From: Cyanobacteria bacterium GSL.Bin1
GTDB taxonomy: Bacteria > Cyanobacteriota > Cyanobacteriia > Cyanobacteriales > Rubidibacteraceae
Assembly: GCA_009909085.1 (NCBI GenBank)
Contig: JAAANX010000093.1
Span: 1-64,000 of the forward strand
Reading direction: 5' to 3'
Length of the DNA: 64,000 nt
The translations under genes and the position numbers were made by a program. Below, one piece after another: positions 27,416-37,316 of this stretch; within the stretch, counting starts at the first letter, position 1, and each line of letters opens with the position of its first letter. The notes under the pieces were generated by a model. It saw only the letters and a program-made list of their open reading frames with translations. It made no database searches and was not told the origin of the DNA.

Positions 27416-28480
27416 ATGTCTGAGTTTAGTTCATTATTTAACAGGATTGCAGAGTTAGTGCTCTGTCATTCCCCTAGCGGTGCCGAACAAGAAATTGATC
27501 GCACTCTCCTGGAAAAATTTACGGCAATTGGTGTTGAAAATTGGCAGGATGAAGCCGGAAATGTGATTGCTCGCATCCCTGGTGAAACATCAGATTCTCC
27601 CCTTGCCATTACAGCCCACAAAGACGAAATCGGAACGATTGTGAAACGAATTCGAGAAGATGGCACTTTAGAAGTCCGCCGTCTCGGCGGTTCTTTTCCT
27701 TGGGTTTATGGGGAAGGAGTCATGGATATTCTCGGCGATCGCGCTACTCTTTCCGGGATTCTTTCTTTCGGTTCTCGTCATGTTTCTCATGAATCGCCCC
27801 AAAAATCGCAACAAGAAGACCAACCCTTATTTTGGGAAAATGCTTGGGTGGAAACCAAGTGCAGTATCGAGGAACTAGAAACGGCTGGTGTGCGCCCAGG
27901 CACAAGAGTCGTGATTGGCAAACACCGCAAACAACCCTTTCGCCTCAATGAAAATTATATTGCTAGTTATACCCTAGATAATAAGGCATCTCTGACGATT
28001 CTCCTCGATTTAGCGCAACACATTAAAAATCCGCCCCAAGATGTTTATCTCATTGCTTCGGCTAAAGAAGAAATTGGCGCGATCGGTGCTTTATACTTTA
28101 CTCAAAATCAACGCTTAGGAGCTTTAATTGCCTTAGAAATTATTCCCCTTGCAGCAGAATATACTTTCCAGGCGGGAGTCGCACCCGTGTTACTCTCTCA
28201 AGATAAATATGGTTTATATGATGACGGTTTGAACCAAGAGATCGTGCAAGCGGCGCAAGGCGCACAAGTTCCCCTGCAACGGGCAATTATTGATGGCTTT
28301 GGCAGTGATGGCTCAATCGCGATGAAAATGGGTCATGTCTCTCGTGCTGCCTGTTTGGGCTTTCCTACTGATAATACCCACGGTTATGAAATTGCTCACC
28401 TGAGCGCGATCGCGCACTGTACAGAGATTCTCACTTATTTTGCCAACCATGCTGTCATTTTTGTAGCCGATAAAGATTGA
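27416..28480 (+). CDS. M42 family metallo-aminopeptidase-like protein
   Basis: A 354-residue M42 (FrvX / PepA-like) dinuclear metallopeptidase. Visible ligands are His and Asp in TAHKDEIG, Asp in YTLDNKAS, the Glu pair in SAKEEIGAIGA, and His in DNTHGYE near the C-terminus. An insertion-like segment (VSHESPQKSQQEDQPLF) lies in the central lid domain. Likely cytosolic tetrahedral aminopeptidase degrading peptides. Confidence 0.88.
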   Translation: MSEFSSLFNRIAELVLCHSPSGAEQEIDRTLLEKFTAIGVENWQDEAGNVIARIPGETSDSPLAITAHKDEIGTIVKRIREDGTLEVRRLGGSFPWVYGEGVMDILGDRATLSGILSFGSRHVSHESPQKSQQEDQPLFWENAWVETKCSIEELETAGVRPGTRVVIGKHRKQPFRLNENYIASYTLDNKASLTILLDLAQHIKNPPQDVYLIASAKEEIGAIGALYFTQNQRLGALIALEIIPLAAEYTFQAGVAPVLLSQDKYGLYDDGLNQEIVQAAQGAQVPLQRAIIDGFGSDGSIAMKMGHVSRAACLGFPTDNTHGYEIAHLSAIAHCTEILTYFANHAVIFVADKD

Positions 28481-29047
28481 GAGAAATACGAGCATTGAGC
28501 CAAATTGTAACCACACCTCTTTGATTAGACACAATTGTCATGATCGCGAGTGTCATCCTACATAACTTGTCTTGTTTTGGTAATTCTTCCTATTAACCAC
28601 CAGTAGGGTTTAGCTGCACAATCCCATTGAAAAAATGACGACAGTCTTTTCAATTTCCCACTCGTCATCTCTTTGCTTTTTGAGAAAGGTAAAGATGTGT
28701 TGCCAAATTCATCCAGTTTAATACAAGACTTCATTAGGATTTTGGAGGATTAATTTAAGACTCCGGTTAACTCGTTAATTCTGTCATTAGTATCAAAAAG
28801 TTATTTTTGCGTGATTTGAATTTATAATAATTTTCATTTTAATCATGTGTTTATCATGTAAAAATAAATACTCCCCTGGACCAGGGCAATCGCACTTAAA
28901 TTGGGTTGACATAGTGGGCAAAATCTAAGGCAATTTTTCCGTAAAACTCCTCATTTTTGGCTGCTCAAAGGGTCATTCCAACAACTTTGGAATAATCGGA
29001 TCGTAGGGATGGGTTGAAGTTGATGTCGTTGTGGTTTCCTCCAAGCT
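28481..29047. other. Noncoding region left of the decayed transposon
   Basis: About 570 bases, AT-rich, with no credible coding frame. A 13-base palindrome CCCTGGACCAGGG is at 28874-28886. The sequence starting CAGGGCAATCGCACTTAAATT at 28882 might be the terminal inverted repeat of the ISAs1-type element, but I found no matching partner on the other side. Confidence 0.35.
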
Positions 29048-29165
29048 TGGGGTGACTCGTTCCCCGGAATTGAATTCCGGGTGCGGAAGGCATCTTCACT
29101 GCGTCGCTTCGCTCCTCGCTCCAGGACGCTTTCCAGCTGGGTCGGCAGGCTTGCGAGTCACCCCA
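29048..29165. mobile_element. Small inverted-repeat (MITE-like) element
   Basis: TGGGGTGACTCG (29048-29059) and CGAGTCACCCCA (29154-29165) are perfect 12-base terminal inverted repeats around 94 bases. Just inside the left end is a palindrome CCCGGAATT-G-AATTCCGGG. The inside is GC-rich compared with its surroundings and no protein is evident. It abuts the end of the decayed transposase. It could be a miniature transposon or a piece of the larger element. Confidence 0.45.
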
Positions 29166-29180
29166 TTCTGCGGTCAAATC

Positions 29181-29979
29181 TCACAGTGGAGATGTGGTAG
29201 CCTCATGACCGAGCAACACCTTCACAACAAAGTCATTGTCCATGGCGGCTCGATCCCGTTTCTGGGTCAGACTTTGCTGGGACGGTTCACGTTTGAGTAA
29301 ATTGAGCGACAAGCGGCGCCGCCGTCCTAGATTTTCAGGTCCATGACCGTTGCGAATCCGACTTTAGTCTTCTCTAAAGGTGACGTCTAATATCCAAGGC
29401 AGGCTATTTTCAATGCCCCAATGGGAGCGGATTGCCGGTGCCAACCGGGTAGCGTCAGCCGCTAAACTGGTGATGTAGAAACACACCTCGGTGGTTGTTT
29501 GGTTCCAGAGGCGTCGTTCTCGTTTGACCATCAATGTTGATTAGCTTAATCGCTAGCTCGTCAGCAAGCTGAGCCACCCAACTTAAGAAACACTCATGCA
29601 ACTGCTGCGGGTTGAGCAAGGCTAAGACTCTCGAAAAGGTATCGTGGGACGGTATGCCGTTGGGCAATTCCAAAAAGGTCTCTAACCAGGTTTGCTTCGC
29701 TTTGCCATAAGTTTCAACTGCCACCAGATCGTTGGCACCAGATAGTACGGCTAGGATGGCGATCGCGACAATATTGACCAGTGAATGCTCGGGTTTGCGT
29801 TTCACTCTTGGGTCCTCCAAAGCCTTAAACTGCTCTCTCAGGATCTGTTTCAACTTCTTAGCCGTGGAGGAAGGAGAGGAGGGGGGGAGTGCAGCAAAAC
29901 CGGTTGCCATAAGAGTTAAGTCTCGGTGAACTGATGATGTTATCGCCCTCGCTTCAAGCATACCCAGCTCTTCATCCAT
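29181..29979 (-). pseudogene. ISAs1 family transposase, decayed
   Basis: The N-terminal part reads ILREQFKALEDPRVKRKPEH, GIPSHDTFSRVLALLNP and INIDGQT, which is the ISAs1 / H-repeat transposase with its associated N-terminal domain. Directly after INIDGQT the frame shifts to one coding RERRLWNQTTTEV, SHWGIENSLPWILDVTFRED, then an in-frame TAA at 29364-29366, then SRIRNGHGPENL and SLNLLKREPSQQS. Compared with intact ISAs1 transposases of about 370-380 residues, roughly 130-150 central residues including the second catalytic Asp are deleted. The gene is inactive. Confidence 0.85.
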
Positions 29980-29986
29980 TCTCAGT

Positions 29987-30136
29987 CATTATTACGATGG
30001 AACTTCTCAAATTTATACAGTTGATATGAGAGATGTAAATGCTCAACTTCCTGAATTCGAGAGCCGTTTGTGGGTTATTTACAAGCCCTTGGATGCGTTA
30101 ATAAATGTTTCGGAGGTTTCTGGTAGCAGTTTATAA
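29987..30136 (+). pseudogene. Truncated gene tail beside the transposon
   Basis: A plus-strand frame of 49 codons plus stop reads HYYDGTSQIYTVDMRD, then PEFESRLWVIYKPLDALINV. It has protein-like composition but no start codon, and it begins right where the transposase upstream region ends. The simplest reading is the 3 prime end of a gene cut by the insertion. Its other half is not visible on the far side. The family is not recognised. Confidence 0.4.
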
Positions 30137-30433
30137 TCTCTAACTAATCATCTATATCCCATGCATGAACCAAGCAAACCGACGCTCAACTCTCCATACC
30201 TTGGTTAGATGAATCATTTATGGGTTATTGGTTCAAAACGACCAAAAGACTGAAGTTGAGAAAACTATGGGTCTCAGGTTAAGACAGGGTTTAATTTCAA
30301 ATTTAATACTGGGCGATGCTAAATTTGACTTAATCTGATATTACTAGAAGAAGCGATTTACTTAGACCAATCACTAACGGTTTACCTTAAGCATTTAAGA
30401 TCATCCAACAACTGTTATTCTTCCTCAACTGCA
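30137..30433. other. Region upstream of topA
   Basis: 297 bases with no credible gene or RNA. It holds the topA promoter region; no clear operator or repeat was seen. Confidence 0.4.
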
Positions 30434-33133
30434 ATGTCTACCCTTGTCATCGTTGAATCACCAACCAAAGCTCGTACCATCCGTAAATACCTACCAAACG
30501 ACTATCGTGTTGAGGCATCGATGGGTCATGTGCGGGACTTACCTTCCTCTGCTAAAGAAGTCCCGGCAAAAATTAAAGGCGAAAGCTGGGCGCGCTTAGG
30601 TGTCAATGTTGAAGAAGGATTTAAACCGGTTTATGTGGTTCCTAGCGACAAGAAAAAAGTGGTTAAAGAGCTGAAAGCAGCGCTCAAAGAAGCCGATGAA
30701 CTGATTCTGGCTACAGACGAAGATCGAGAAGGAGAAAGCATTTCTTGGCACTTGAAAGAACTGCTGAATCCGAAAGTACCGACAAAGCGAATGGTATTTC
30801 ATGAAATTACTCGAGAAGCCATTCAAGAAGCCCTACAGCATTGTCGGGAGGTCAACAATGATCTAGTAGAAGCGCAAGAAACCCGACGTATTCTTGACCG
30901 CTTATATGGTTATACCCTCTCCCCCTTACTCTGGAAAAAAGTTGCGCGTGGACTCTCTGCCGGACGCGTCCAATCTGTTGCCGTGCGCCTGATTGTTGAG
31001 AAAGAACGGGAACGTCGTGCCTTCAAAAGTGGAAGCTACTGGGATTTAAAAGCCACTTTAGAAAAAGAAAAGAGCCAGTTCGAAGCCAAACTGACGACTC
31101 TCGGCGGGAAAAAACTGGCAACGGGTAGTGACTTTGACCCAAAAACTGGAAAAATTGCGAAAGGACGGGATGTGGTTTTACTCAACGAGGCGGATGCGAA
31201 TGCTCTCAGAGACCGTCTTAATGATAAGCAATGGACCGTCAAACAAGTTGAAGAACGTCCCACTACGCGGAAACCTTCTCCTCCGTTTACCACTTCTACC
31301 CTACAACAAGAAGCGAACCGGAAGCTAAAAATTTCGGCGCGGGATACCATGCGGACAGCGCAAAGTCTGTATGAAAACGGCTATATTACCTATATGCGGA
31401 CAGACTCGGTACACTTATCAGAACAAGCGATTAGTGCCGCTAGGAATTGTGTCACCGAAAAGTATGGCAAAGAATACTTGAGTCCGAAACCGCGTCAATA
31501 CAGCACCAAAAGTAAAGGGGCTCAAGAAGCCCACGAAGCGATTCGTCCAGCAGGAGAAAGCTTTCGCTCTCCCCAAGAAACAGGGCTGCAAGGACGAGAA
31601 CTTGCCCTTTACGACCTGATTTGGAAGCGCACCGTGGCGTGCCAAATGGCGAATGCCAAGTTAACCCAAATTACGGTTCAGTTGACAGTAGAAGATGCAG
31701 AATTTCGTTCTAGTGGAAAACGGATTGATTTTCCTGGATTCTTTAGGGCTTATGTCGAAGGGTCCGATGATCCCGAAGCGGCTTTAGAAAACCAAGAAGT
31801 CATCCTACCGAATTTGCAAGAAGGGGATCATCCTGACTGTAAAAAACTAGAGTCTCTCGGGCACGAAACCCAACCACCTGCTCGCTATACAGAAGCTTCT
31901 TTAGTGAAAACGCTTGAAAGTGAAGGGATTGGGCGACCCAGTACCTATGCCAGTATTATTAGTACGATTATGGACCGGGGCTATGTGCAAATGCGAGGGA
32001 ATGCCCTGACGCCAACCTTTACCGCATTTGCTGTTACGAGTCTCTTAGAACAGTACTTTGCTGAATTAGTTGATCCTCATTTTACTGCCCGCATGGAAGA
32101 AACCCTTGACCATATTGCAACGGGAGAAACCGATTCCACACCTTATTTAGAACAATTTTATTCCGGAGATAAAGGACTGAATACCCTCGTTCAAGAAAAA
32201 GAAGACGAGATTGATCCCGACAGTGCCAAAGCGGTCAACTTAGATAATATTGACGCCCGCATCAAAATTGGGTATTTCGGTCCTTACTTAGAAACTGAAA
32301 ATGATGATGGGGTAGTGAAAGCGTCAATTCCCCAAGATTTAACCCCTGCCGATCTCAATCCGGAACAGGTGGAAGTCTTACTGCGCCAAAAAACTGAGGG
32401 ACCGGATCAAGTAGGAATTCACCCCGAAACCGGGGATCCGATTTTTATTAAAATTGGTCGCTATGGTCCTTATGTGGAATTGGGAGAAGAAACGGAAGGG
32501 AATAAGAAACCTAAACGGTGTTCTCTCCCGAAAGGAACTAAACCGGAAGATGTCACCCTCGATATGGCAGTGAAATTATTATCTCTGCCGCGGTTGTTGG
32601 GAGAACATCCTAGTACGGGGGCCCCCGTGAAAGCTGCCATTGGTCCCTTTGGTCCTTATGTCGTGCATGACCAAGGGAAAGAAGGGAAAGACTATCGTTC
32701 TTTGAAAAAAGAGGATGATGTGTTAACGATTGGGCTCGATCGCGCGATCGAGCTTCTTTCTCAACCTAAGAAAGGGCGTCGGGGAAGTCAAAAAGAGTTG
32801 ATTAAAGAATTAGGGAATCATCCTGATAACGAGAAGCCTGTTAAATTATATAAGGGACCTCATGGTCCCTACATCAATCATGGTCGGAAAAACGTCGGTC
32901 TTCCCGAAGGAGAATCCCCCAATAATATAACCTTAGAACGAGCTGTAGAACTTCTCGCTGAAAAAAGCAAGAGTAAAACCAAAAGCACAAGTAGCAGTAG
33001 TAAAACGACCCGTAAAACTAAAACAGCAACTAAGAAAACAACAGCAACTAAAAAAAGTACGAGTAGCAAAGCTTCTACTAGCAAAACTTCTAGTCCTTCA
33101 ACTAAAACAACTCGCAAGAAAAAAGCAGAATAG
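30434..33133 (+). CDS. topA: DNA topoisomerase I (type IA)
   Basis: An 899-residue type IA topoisomerase that relaxes negative supercoils. The Toprim domain is at the N-terminus ([12 protein letters not shown] with the acidic [10 protein letters not shown]). The active-site Tyr is in [10 protein letters not shown] (about residue 320). Instead of zinc fingers, the C-terminus carries repeats with GPYV/GPYL cores ([34 protein letters not shown]), as in cyanobacterial enzymes. The last 45 residues are a Lys/Ser/Thr tail that probably binds DNA. The msrP gene starts about 17 bases downstream. Confidence 0.96.
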   Translation: MSTLVIVESPTKARTIRKYLPNDYRVEASMGHVRDLPSSAKEVPAKIKGESWARLGVNVEEGFKPVYVVPSDKKKVVKELKAALKEADELILATDEDREGESISWHLKELLNPKVPTKRMVFHEITREAIQEALQHCREVNNDLVEAQETRRILDRLYGYTLSPLLWKKVARGLSAGRVQSVAVRLIVEKERERRAFKSGSYWDLKATLEKEKSQFEAKLTTLGGKKLATGSDFDPKTGKIAKGRDVVLLNEADANALRDRLNDKQWTVKQVEERPTTRKPSPPFTTSTLQQEANRKLKISARDTMRTAQSLYENGYITYMRTDSVHLSEQAISAARNCVTEKYGKEYLSPKPRQYSTKSKGAQEAHEAIRPAGESFRSPQETGLQGRELALYDLIWKRTVACQMANAKLTQITVQLTVEDAEFRSSGKRIDFPGFFRAYVEGSDDPEAALENQEVILPNLQEGDHPDCKKLESLGHETQPPARYTEASLVKTLESEGIGRPSTYASIISTIMDRGYVQMRGNALTPTFTAFAVTSLLEQYFAELVDPHFTARMEETLDHIATGETDSTPYLEQFYSGDKGLNTLVQEKEDEIDPDSAKAVNLDNIDARIKIGYFGPYLETENDDGVVKASIPQDLTPADLNPEQVEVLLRQKTEGPDQVGIHPETGDPIFIKIGRYGPYVELGEETEGNKKPKRCSLPKGTKPEDVTLDMAVKLLSLPRLLGEHPSTGAPVKAAIGPFGPYVVHDQGKEGKDYRSLKKEDDVLTIGLDRAIELLSQPKKGRRGSQKELIKELGNHPDNEKPVKLYKGPHGPYINHGRKNVGLPEGESPNNITLERAVELLAEKSKSKTKSTSSSSKTTRKTKTATKKTTATKKSTSSKASTSKTSSPSTKTTRKKKAE

Positions 33134-33150
33134 CAATTAACAATTAATTG

Positions 33151-34128
33151 ATGATTATTCGTACTCCGAAGCCTTGGCATAATGAAAAGACCCCAATCAC
33201 CTCAAAACCGTTATATTTTAATCGACGTCATTTTATTAAAAGTTTGATTGGCGTTAGCTTAGGTGCAACCAGCCTTTCTCTAGCAGGTTGTCAAAACTCT
33301 AAATCACAAAAAGGATTGCAAGAAACTTTAAATCAACCGAAGATTTCTCCCTTAACTAAAAATCCCAAGTTTGCTTCGGTAGAACGTCCAATTACTGATG
33401 AAACTCTAGCGGGAAGTTATAACAATTTTTACGAATTTGGTGGGAATAAATCGATTTGGTCAAATGCCCAAAAGTTACCAACAGAAAACTGGAAAGTAGA
33501 AGTAACAGGCTTAGTTAAAAATCCGCAAACCTATGACCTCGATGACATCAAAAAGCGTTTTCCTATTGAAGAACGGATCTATCGCTTTCGCTGTGTTGAA
33601 GCCTGGTCAATGGTACTCCCTTGGGTGGGATTCCCGATGAAAGAATTGATCAAAGCGGTTGAACCAACTTCTCAAGCGAAGTTTGTACGCTTTACATCTT
33701 TTTATGATGAAAATGTAATGCCGGGTCCAACTTTGCATTTTGGCGCGTTACCCTGGCCCTATACTGAGGGATTACGGATAGAAGAAATGGCGAATGAACT
33801 TGCTTTCTTTGCGATTGGGATTTATGGGGAAGAACTCCCCAAACAACATGGCGCACCGATCCGAGCCGTTTTACCCTGGAAGTATGGATTTAAGGGGGCA
33901 AAATCCATTGTAAAAGTTGACTTTCTTGCCGAACAACCAAAAACTTATTGGAATCAACTGGTTCCTGATGAATACGGGTTTATTGCTAATGTGAACCCCA
34001 ATGTTCCTCATCCCCGTTGGTCACAAGCAACTGAGAAGTTTATTAGTGAAGGACCCGATTTATCTTGGGAGATTAAAGAAACCCAACTCTATAACGGCTA
34101 TCAGGAATATGTCGCGAGGCTTTATTAG
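33151..34128 (+). CDS. msrP: Protein-methionine-sulfoxide reductase catalytic subunit (molybdoenzyme)
   Basis: About 325 residues, similar to MsrP/YedY. A twin-arginine signal is visible (FNRRHFIKSLIG, then a hydrophobic run ending LAGC), so it is exported folded; the Cys could make it a lipoprotein. The molybdopterin domain has the Mo-ligand Cys in YRFRCVEAWSMV, and HGAPIRAVLPWKYGFKGAKSIV. It repairs oxidised Met in envelope proteins. A TTG precedes the ATG; I prefer the ATG. The usual heme partner MsrQ is not in this window. Confidence 0.9.
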   Translation: MIIRTPKPWHNEKTPITSKPLYFNRRHFIKSLIGVSLGATSLSLAGCQNSKSQKGLQETLNQPKISPLTKNPKFASVERPITDETLAGSYNNFYEFGGNKSIWSNAQKLPTENWKVEVTGLVKNPQTYDLDDIKKRFPIEERIYRFRCVEAWSMVLPWVGFPMKELIKAVEPTSQAKFVRFTSFYDENVMPGPTLHFGALPWPYTEGLRIEEMANELAFFAIGIYGEELPKQHGAPIRAVLPWKYGFKGAKSIVKVDFLAEQPKTYWNQLVPDEYGFIANVNPNVPHPRWSQATEKFISEGPDLSWEIKETQLYNGYQEYVARLY

Positions 34129-34150
34129 TGGGACTGAAAAAATAAAGTTC

Positions 34151-34909
34151 TTACCGTACTGACTGATGGGAAGGGTTGACTAAAACTAACCCCCGCGTTT
34201 TCCCAGAAACCCGATCTATGGTCTGAGTCGCACGCCAAAGCTCTTCCACCTCAACCCAAACCGGAGGGTATTTATAGCGAGCCACGTCTAAAATGAGCAC
34301 GCGATCGCTGCTTTGATGATAGGCAGCAAGGGGAGAAATATGTCCTCCTCGTTCTTGCTCAATCGTACTTCTTAAATAATTGACCAGAACAAAGTTATTC
34401 TCTTGTTCCAAATTTTCTACAATCAGCCGACGAAACTCTGCTAACGTTAGGTCTTCACCATGATGCACTTGTGCTTGGACCGGATAACTTTCAAGGAGTT
34501 GTGCCAACTGTTTGAGCGTCATGCCCATTCTGGAAACGGTTTCGGCAGTGATGACTGCTTCTGTATTGGGATGATCAAAGAAGTTGTCTTGGGTAAACAG
34601 ACGAAAACTACCATACTCTGGAGCAATGGGAGCAGAAAGCTCCAAAGCATTGAGAACCATCACTATACTCGCCACACCGCAATAGGCGAGATTATCCTGA
34701 GTCACAAAATGCAACATCAGAGGAAGATAATCTGTTCTCGCCTCACTCTTGAAAAGATAAGTTTCCCCCTGCTTGGAGTTTAAATGAATCAAGTTTTCAC
34801 TGAGGGCAAGGGTTTGAGCAAGTTGTTTTCCCGTATGTAAGCAGACCGTAAAAACAAAAGCTTGGAGGAAAATCAGGAAAAAATACTGTGGTGCAAAGCG
34901 TTTTTTCAT
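34151..34909 (-). CDS. Phytochelatin-synthase-like cysteine peptidase
   Basis: 252 residues with an N-terminal signal or anchor (YFFLIFLQAFVFTVCL). The phytochelatin synthase catalytic triad is in place: Cys in NLAYCGVASIVMVLNAL, His in ERGGHISPLAAY, Asp in LILDVARYKYPPVWV. Only the catalytic N-terminal domain is present, as in the bacterial half-size forms, which are known mainly to cleave Gly from glutathione. It probably acts outside the cytoplasmic membrane on glutathione or its conjugates. It converges with msrP. Confidence 0.88.
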   Translation of the reverse strand: MKKRFAPQYFFLIFLQAFVFTVCLHTGKQLAQTLALSENLIHLNSKQGETYLFKSEARTDYLPLMLHFVTQDNLAYCGVASIVMVLNALELSAPIAPEYGSFRLFTQDNFFDHPNTEAVITAETVSRMGMTLKQLAQLLESYPVQAQVHHGEDLTLAEFRRLIVENLEQENNFVLVNYLRSTIEQERGGHISPLAAYHQSSDRVLILDVARYKYPPVWVEVEELWRATQTIDRVSGKTRGLVLVNPSHQSVR

Positions 34910-35080
34910 TGCCTTTGACTCAAAATAGTAGGGGAGCTTAGAAGAGAGTGATTTTCTGCTGTTTTAGTGAAACGGATTATGCCCTTTACCAGAGGTTCCT
35001 TGCCCACTAGGGATATTGATAGATGGCAGTGAGGAACAAACAAGGCAGATTGGTTGATTGGCGATCAACGTTACTTGACT

Positions 35081-35743
35081 TTATAGTAAACCCCGATACC
35101 GAATAAACAGTAAAACAACAGCCCAAGAACCGAGTGCCACTTTCAAGGCAACCAAGATATTGAGTAAAGGAATAACACCCCCACTCAAAAGCATTCCCAC
35201 TTCTCCTTGCGGGAGTTCCCAACCCACTAATGTGAGGACGGCTAATCCAATAAAAATCAGCACTGAGACCTTTTCCAAGGTTGCCGCGCGCCATTGTTGA
35301 TAAATGGCTTCCATCCACTGAGAATTGGAAGTAATTGCAACTAAACCAATTGCCGTTCCGCCAGCCACTCCTGCTGCAAATCCGCCACCCGGGCTGAGAT
35401 GACCGCGAATTGCCAGTTCAATACTCACTAAAGCAGCAATGGTAGCGCCGAGACGGGCTAAGACAACTGAGGGGTGATCGTTAAATTGATCAACGGTTTC
35501 CGTGGGCTGTTCATTGGCGAGGAGAAAACGTGCTCCTAAAATCGCGATGGTGAACACCACAACTTCAAAAATTGTGTCATAAAGCCGATTTCTAAAAATA
35601 ATCCCAGACACGGTATTCGAGACCCCACTTTCGGCAACAATCGATTCGACAATTGCCATTTCTTCCCATTCTGCTGCTGGATTAGGCATCACCAGCATCT
35701 TGATAAAGATCGCGAATCCCGCGACAGCATAAACCCATTTCAT
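35081..35743 (-). CDS. mrpB: Mrp antiporter subunit B (MnhB domain)
   Basis: 220 residues. The C-terminal two thirds is an MnhB domain (HLSPGGGFAAGVAGGTAIGL; LPQGEVGMLLSGGVIPLLNI). The N-terminal part (ISNTVS-like segment, FRNRLYDTIFEVVVFTIAILG) resembles the MbhE/MrpA C-terminal piece usually fused in classical MrpA. It is the last gene of the cluster and shares one base with mrpA. It is part of the Na+/H+ antiporter complex in the membrane. Confidence 0.85.
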   Translation of the reverse strand: MKWVYAVAGFAIFIKMLVMPNPAAEWEEMAIVESIVAESGVSNTVSGIIFRNRLYDTIFEVVVFTIAILGARFLLANEQPTETVDQFNDHPSVVLARLGATIAALVSIELAIRGHLSPGGGFAAGVAGGTAIGLVAITSNSQWMEAIYQQWRAATLEKVSVLIFIGLAVLTLVGWELPQGEVGMLLSGGVIPLLNILVALKVALGSWAVVLLFIRYRGLL

Positions 35744-36324
35744 TAGTGCTTCTCCTCTTCGTTGACAACAGGGATATAGGTGACAGTTGTATCTGGAAAG
35801 ACCAATTCTTCTTGGATGATTTCAAAGAGGCGACGCACACGTACAGCCGTATAATAAGTTTGCTTCATATCGAGAACTGCTGTTCGATTCTGATACCGAC
35901 TTTCTTCCTGTTGACGAGTGGTACAAGTCGCGTGAACTTCTTTTTCTTGTAAGGCGGCTTCTAACGCTTCCAGATGGGGATACTCAAAAATTTCTAAACG
36001 CAAATGATAGCGATGAATGACCTTTCTCATTTTGGCAATGAGTTCTGGGAAATAATCCTCGGTTTCCCCCTCACCTTGCAAGATTCCGAGGCGCATGACC
36101 AAAGAAGAACGAACTGCCACGACATACAATGTAATCGCCAACATTGTCCCCACTAATGCTTCGGTTAACGCCACATCCGCCGCCCCTAACACCGCATAAA
36201 CCAAAGCGGCGACTGCCCCTAAAATTGCGCGTATGACCAAAGCTTGATAAGGATTAACTTGCAAGACTAATGTCAAGGCAGCTAACGGGAGTAACGCGAC
36301 AATGATGTAAATATAATTATCCAT
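35743..36324 (-). CDS. mrpA: Mrp antiporter subunit A-like (DUF4040 / MbhD domain)
   Basis: About 193 residues. The N-terminal half is a DUF4040 domain with three hydrophobic helices (including AVLGAADVALTEALVG), corresponding to the C-terminal part of classical MrpA. The C-terminal half is soluble and charged, with no recognised domain. I prefer the ATG at 36324 (MDNYIY), which has GAGG 9 bases upstream, over the frame start at 36342. It overlaps mrpG and mrpB. A full-length MrpA is absent, which is typical for cyanobacterial Mrp. Confidence 0.8.
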   Translation of the reverse strand: MDNYIYIIVALLPLAALTLVLQVNPYQALVIRAILGAVAALVYAVLGAADVALTEALVGTMLAITLYVVAVRSSLVMRLGILQGEGETEDYFPELIAKMRKVIHRYHLRLEIFEYPHLEALEAALQEKEVHATCTTRQQEESRYQNRTAVLDMKQTYYTAVRVRRLFEIIQEELVFPDTTVTYIPVVNEEEKH

Positions 36325-36598
36325 CTTGATTGCCCTCATCACTAGAACAGTACGCTAAAACATAACCCAGTACTGTATTCCAAATTGCCAAGGAAATAAT
36401 AGCTAGGAGTAACAGAGGCCATTCGCCGGGGATTTTGAGGAGTAAGCCGATGATAATACTCATTGACCCCAAGGTATCGGCAACAGAGAGACTGTGCAGT
36501 TTAAATAAAACGGAACGATTGCCAATCAGGGGGAAGGTTCCCCAAAACCAAAAGACAATACCGACCAAAATTAGGGAATAACTCAAGAAATCTATCAT
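36317..36598 (-). CDS. mrpG: Mrp antiporter subunit G
   Basis: A 93-residue PhaG/MnhG-type protein with three hydrophobic helices; the segment LFKLHSLSVADTLGSMSIIIGLLL contains the family HxxSxADTLG-like core. It overlaps mrpF by 4 bases upstream and mrpA downstream. Confidence 0.86.
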   Translation of the reverse strand: MIDFLSYSLILVGIVFWFWGTFPLIGNRSVLFKLHSLSVADTLGSMSIIIGLLLKIPGEWPLLLLAIISLAIWNTVLGYVLAYCSSDEGNQDG

Positions 36599-36846
36599 AT
36601 TGTGTTTAACCGTTTGATTAAATGGGCAAGTAGCATTAACCCGGCGTTACCAACACTGAGGATAATGACGGCAACAACGCCAATCGACCAGTCATCGCGC
36701 AAAACGGAAACAAATAAAATCATAATGGAGGTTTTGGTGGCAATGCTGGCGAAGGCAAGCATTTTTTGCCAGATATCTTGATCTTGGCAAGCTTCATAAA
36801 TGGGAATTAGTAAAGCTAAGATCATCGCAATTAAAATCGAATCCAT
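36595..36846 (-). CDS. mrpF: Mrp antiporter subunit F
   Basis: An 83-residue, three-helix protein matching MrpF/PhaF by size, position and pattern (MLAFASIATKTSIMILFVSVL). It overlaps mrpG by 4 bases. Its start is separated from mrpE by 65 bases that hold degenerate heptamer repeats. Confidence 0.8.
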   Translation of the reverse strand: MDSILIAMILALLIPIYEACQDQDIWQKMLAFASIATKTSIMILFVSVLRDDWSIGVVAVIILSVGNAGLMLLAHLIKRLNTI

Positions 36847-36853
36847 TTTTGAT

Positions 36854-36895
36854 TAGTCCTTTGTCTTCTGTTATTGGTCATTTGTTATTTATAAT
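36854..36895. repeat. Degenerate heptamer repeat inside the mrp cluster
   Basis: Six 7-base units (TAGTCCT, TTGTCTT, CTGTTAT, TGGTCAT, TTGTTAT, TTATAAT) fill the mrpE-mrpF gap. They belong to the GTCATTA-type family seen at 51.9 and 54.3 kb. Confidence 0.4.
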
Positions 36896-36911
36896 TACCC
36901 TTTGATGGGAG

Positions 36912-37316
36912 TTAACGAAGACGTTTCCGTCGAATTCGGTGAACTTCATACCAGCCTCGTTGATGATATTTCAAAACAATGGTTTTGGGCGTAAAGGTGA
37001 TGAGAAAAATGTCCAGAAAAATTAGTCCGGGGGTGCGTTGGGGTTTGACTCTTTCTCTAACAATTTCTTCTTCGTCATGGGGGAGTAACATGATTTGAAT
37101 GGCTTCAAAATAGGCTTGAGGAATCGCAATTAGAATTTCCCACAATACCCGCAACCATTCTTTGATTGGTTCCGGCGAGGTCCAACGACAGGGTAGTAAC
37201 ACCGCGATCGCGATCCCGATCATAATATTGGCTACACTAAAATCGGCAGTGAGTAAAAACCAAATCGCTAAACGCAGAATTATATTAAGATAGGCGATCG
37301 CGTCCATAAGCTCCAA
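36912..37316 (-). CDS. mrpE: Mrp antiporter subunit E
   Basis: A 134-residue MnhE/PhaE-type subunit: N-terminal membrane helices, then LLPHDEEEIVRERVKPQRTP and the C-terminal TPKTIVLKYHQRGWYEVHRI, which resembles the family DGxxLxVHxL end region. Its first 37 bases overlap the end of mrpD2. Confidence 0.84.
   Translation of the reverse strand: MELMDAIAYLNIILRLAIWFLLTADFSVANIMIGIAIAVLLPCRWTSPEPIKEWLRVLWEILIAIPQAYFEAIQIMLLPHDEEEIVRERVKPQRTPGLIFLDIFLITFTPKTIVLKYHQRGWYEVHRIRRKRLR

Noticed and set aside
32878-33180. Leu/Val-rich 100-codon minus-strand frame
   Set aside because: It is the antisense of the Lys/Ser/Thr-rich topA tail; the apparent hydrophobicity is a codon artefact.
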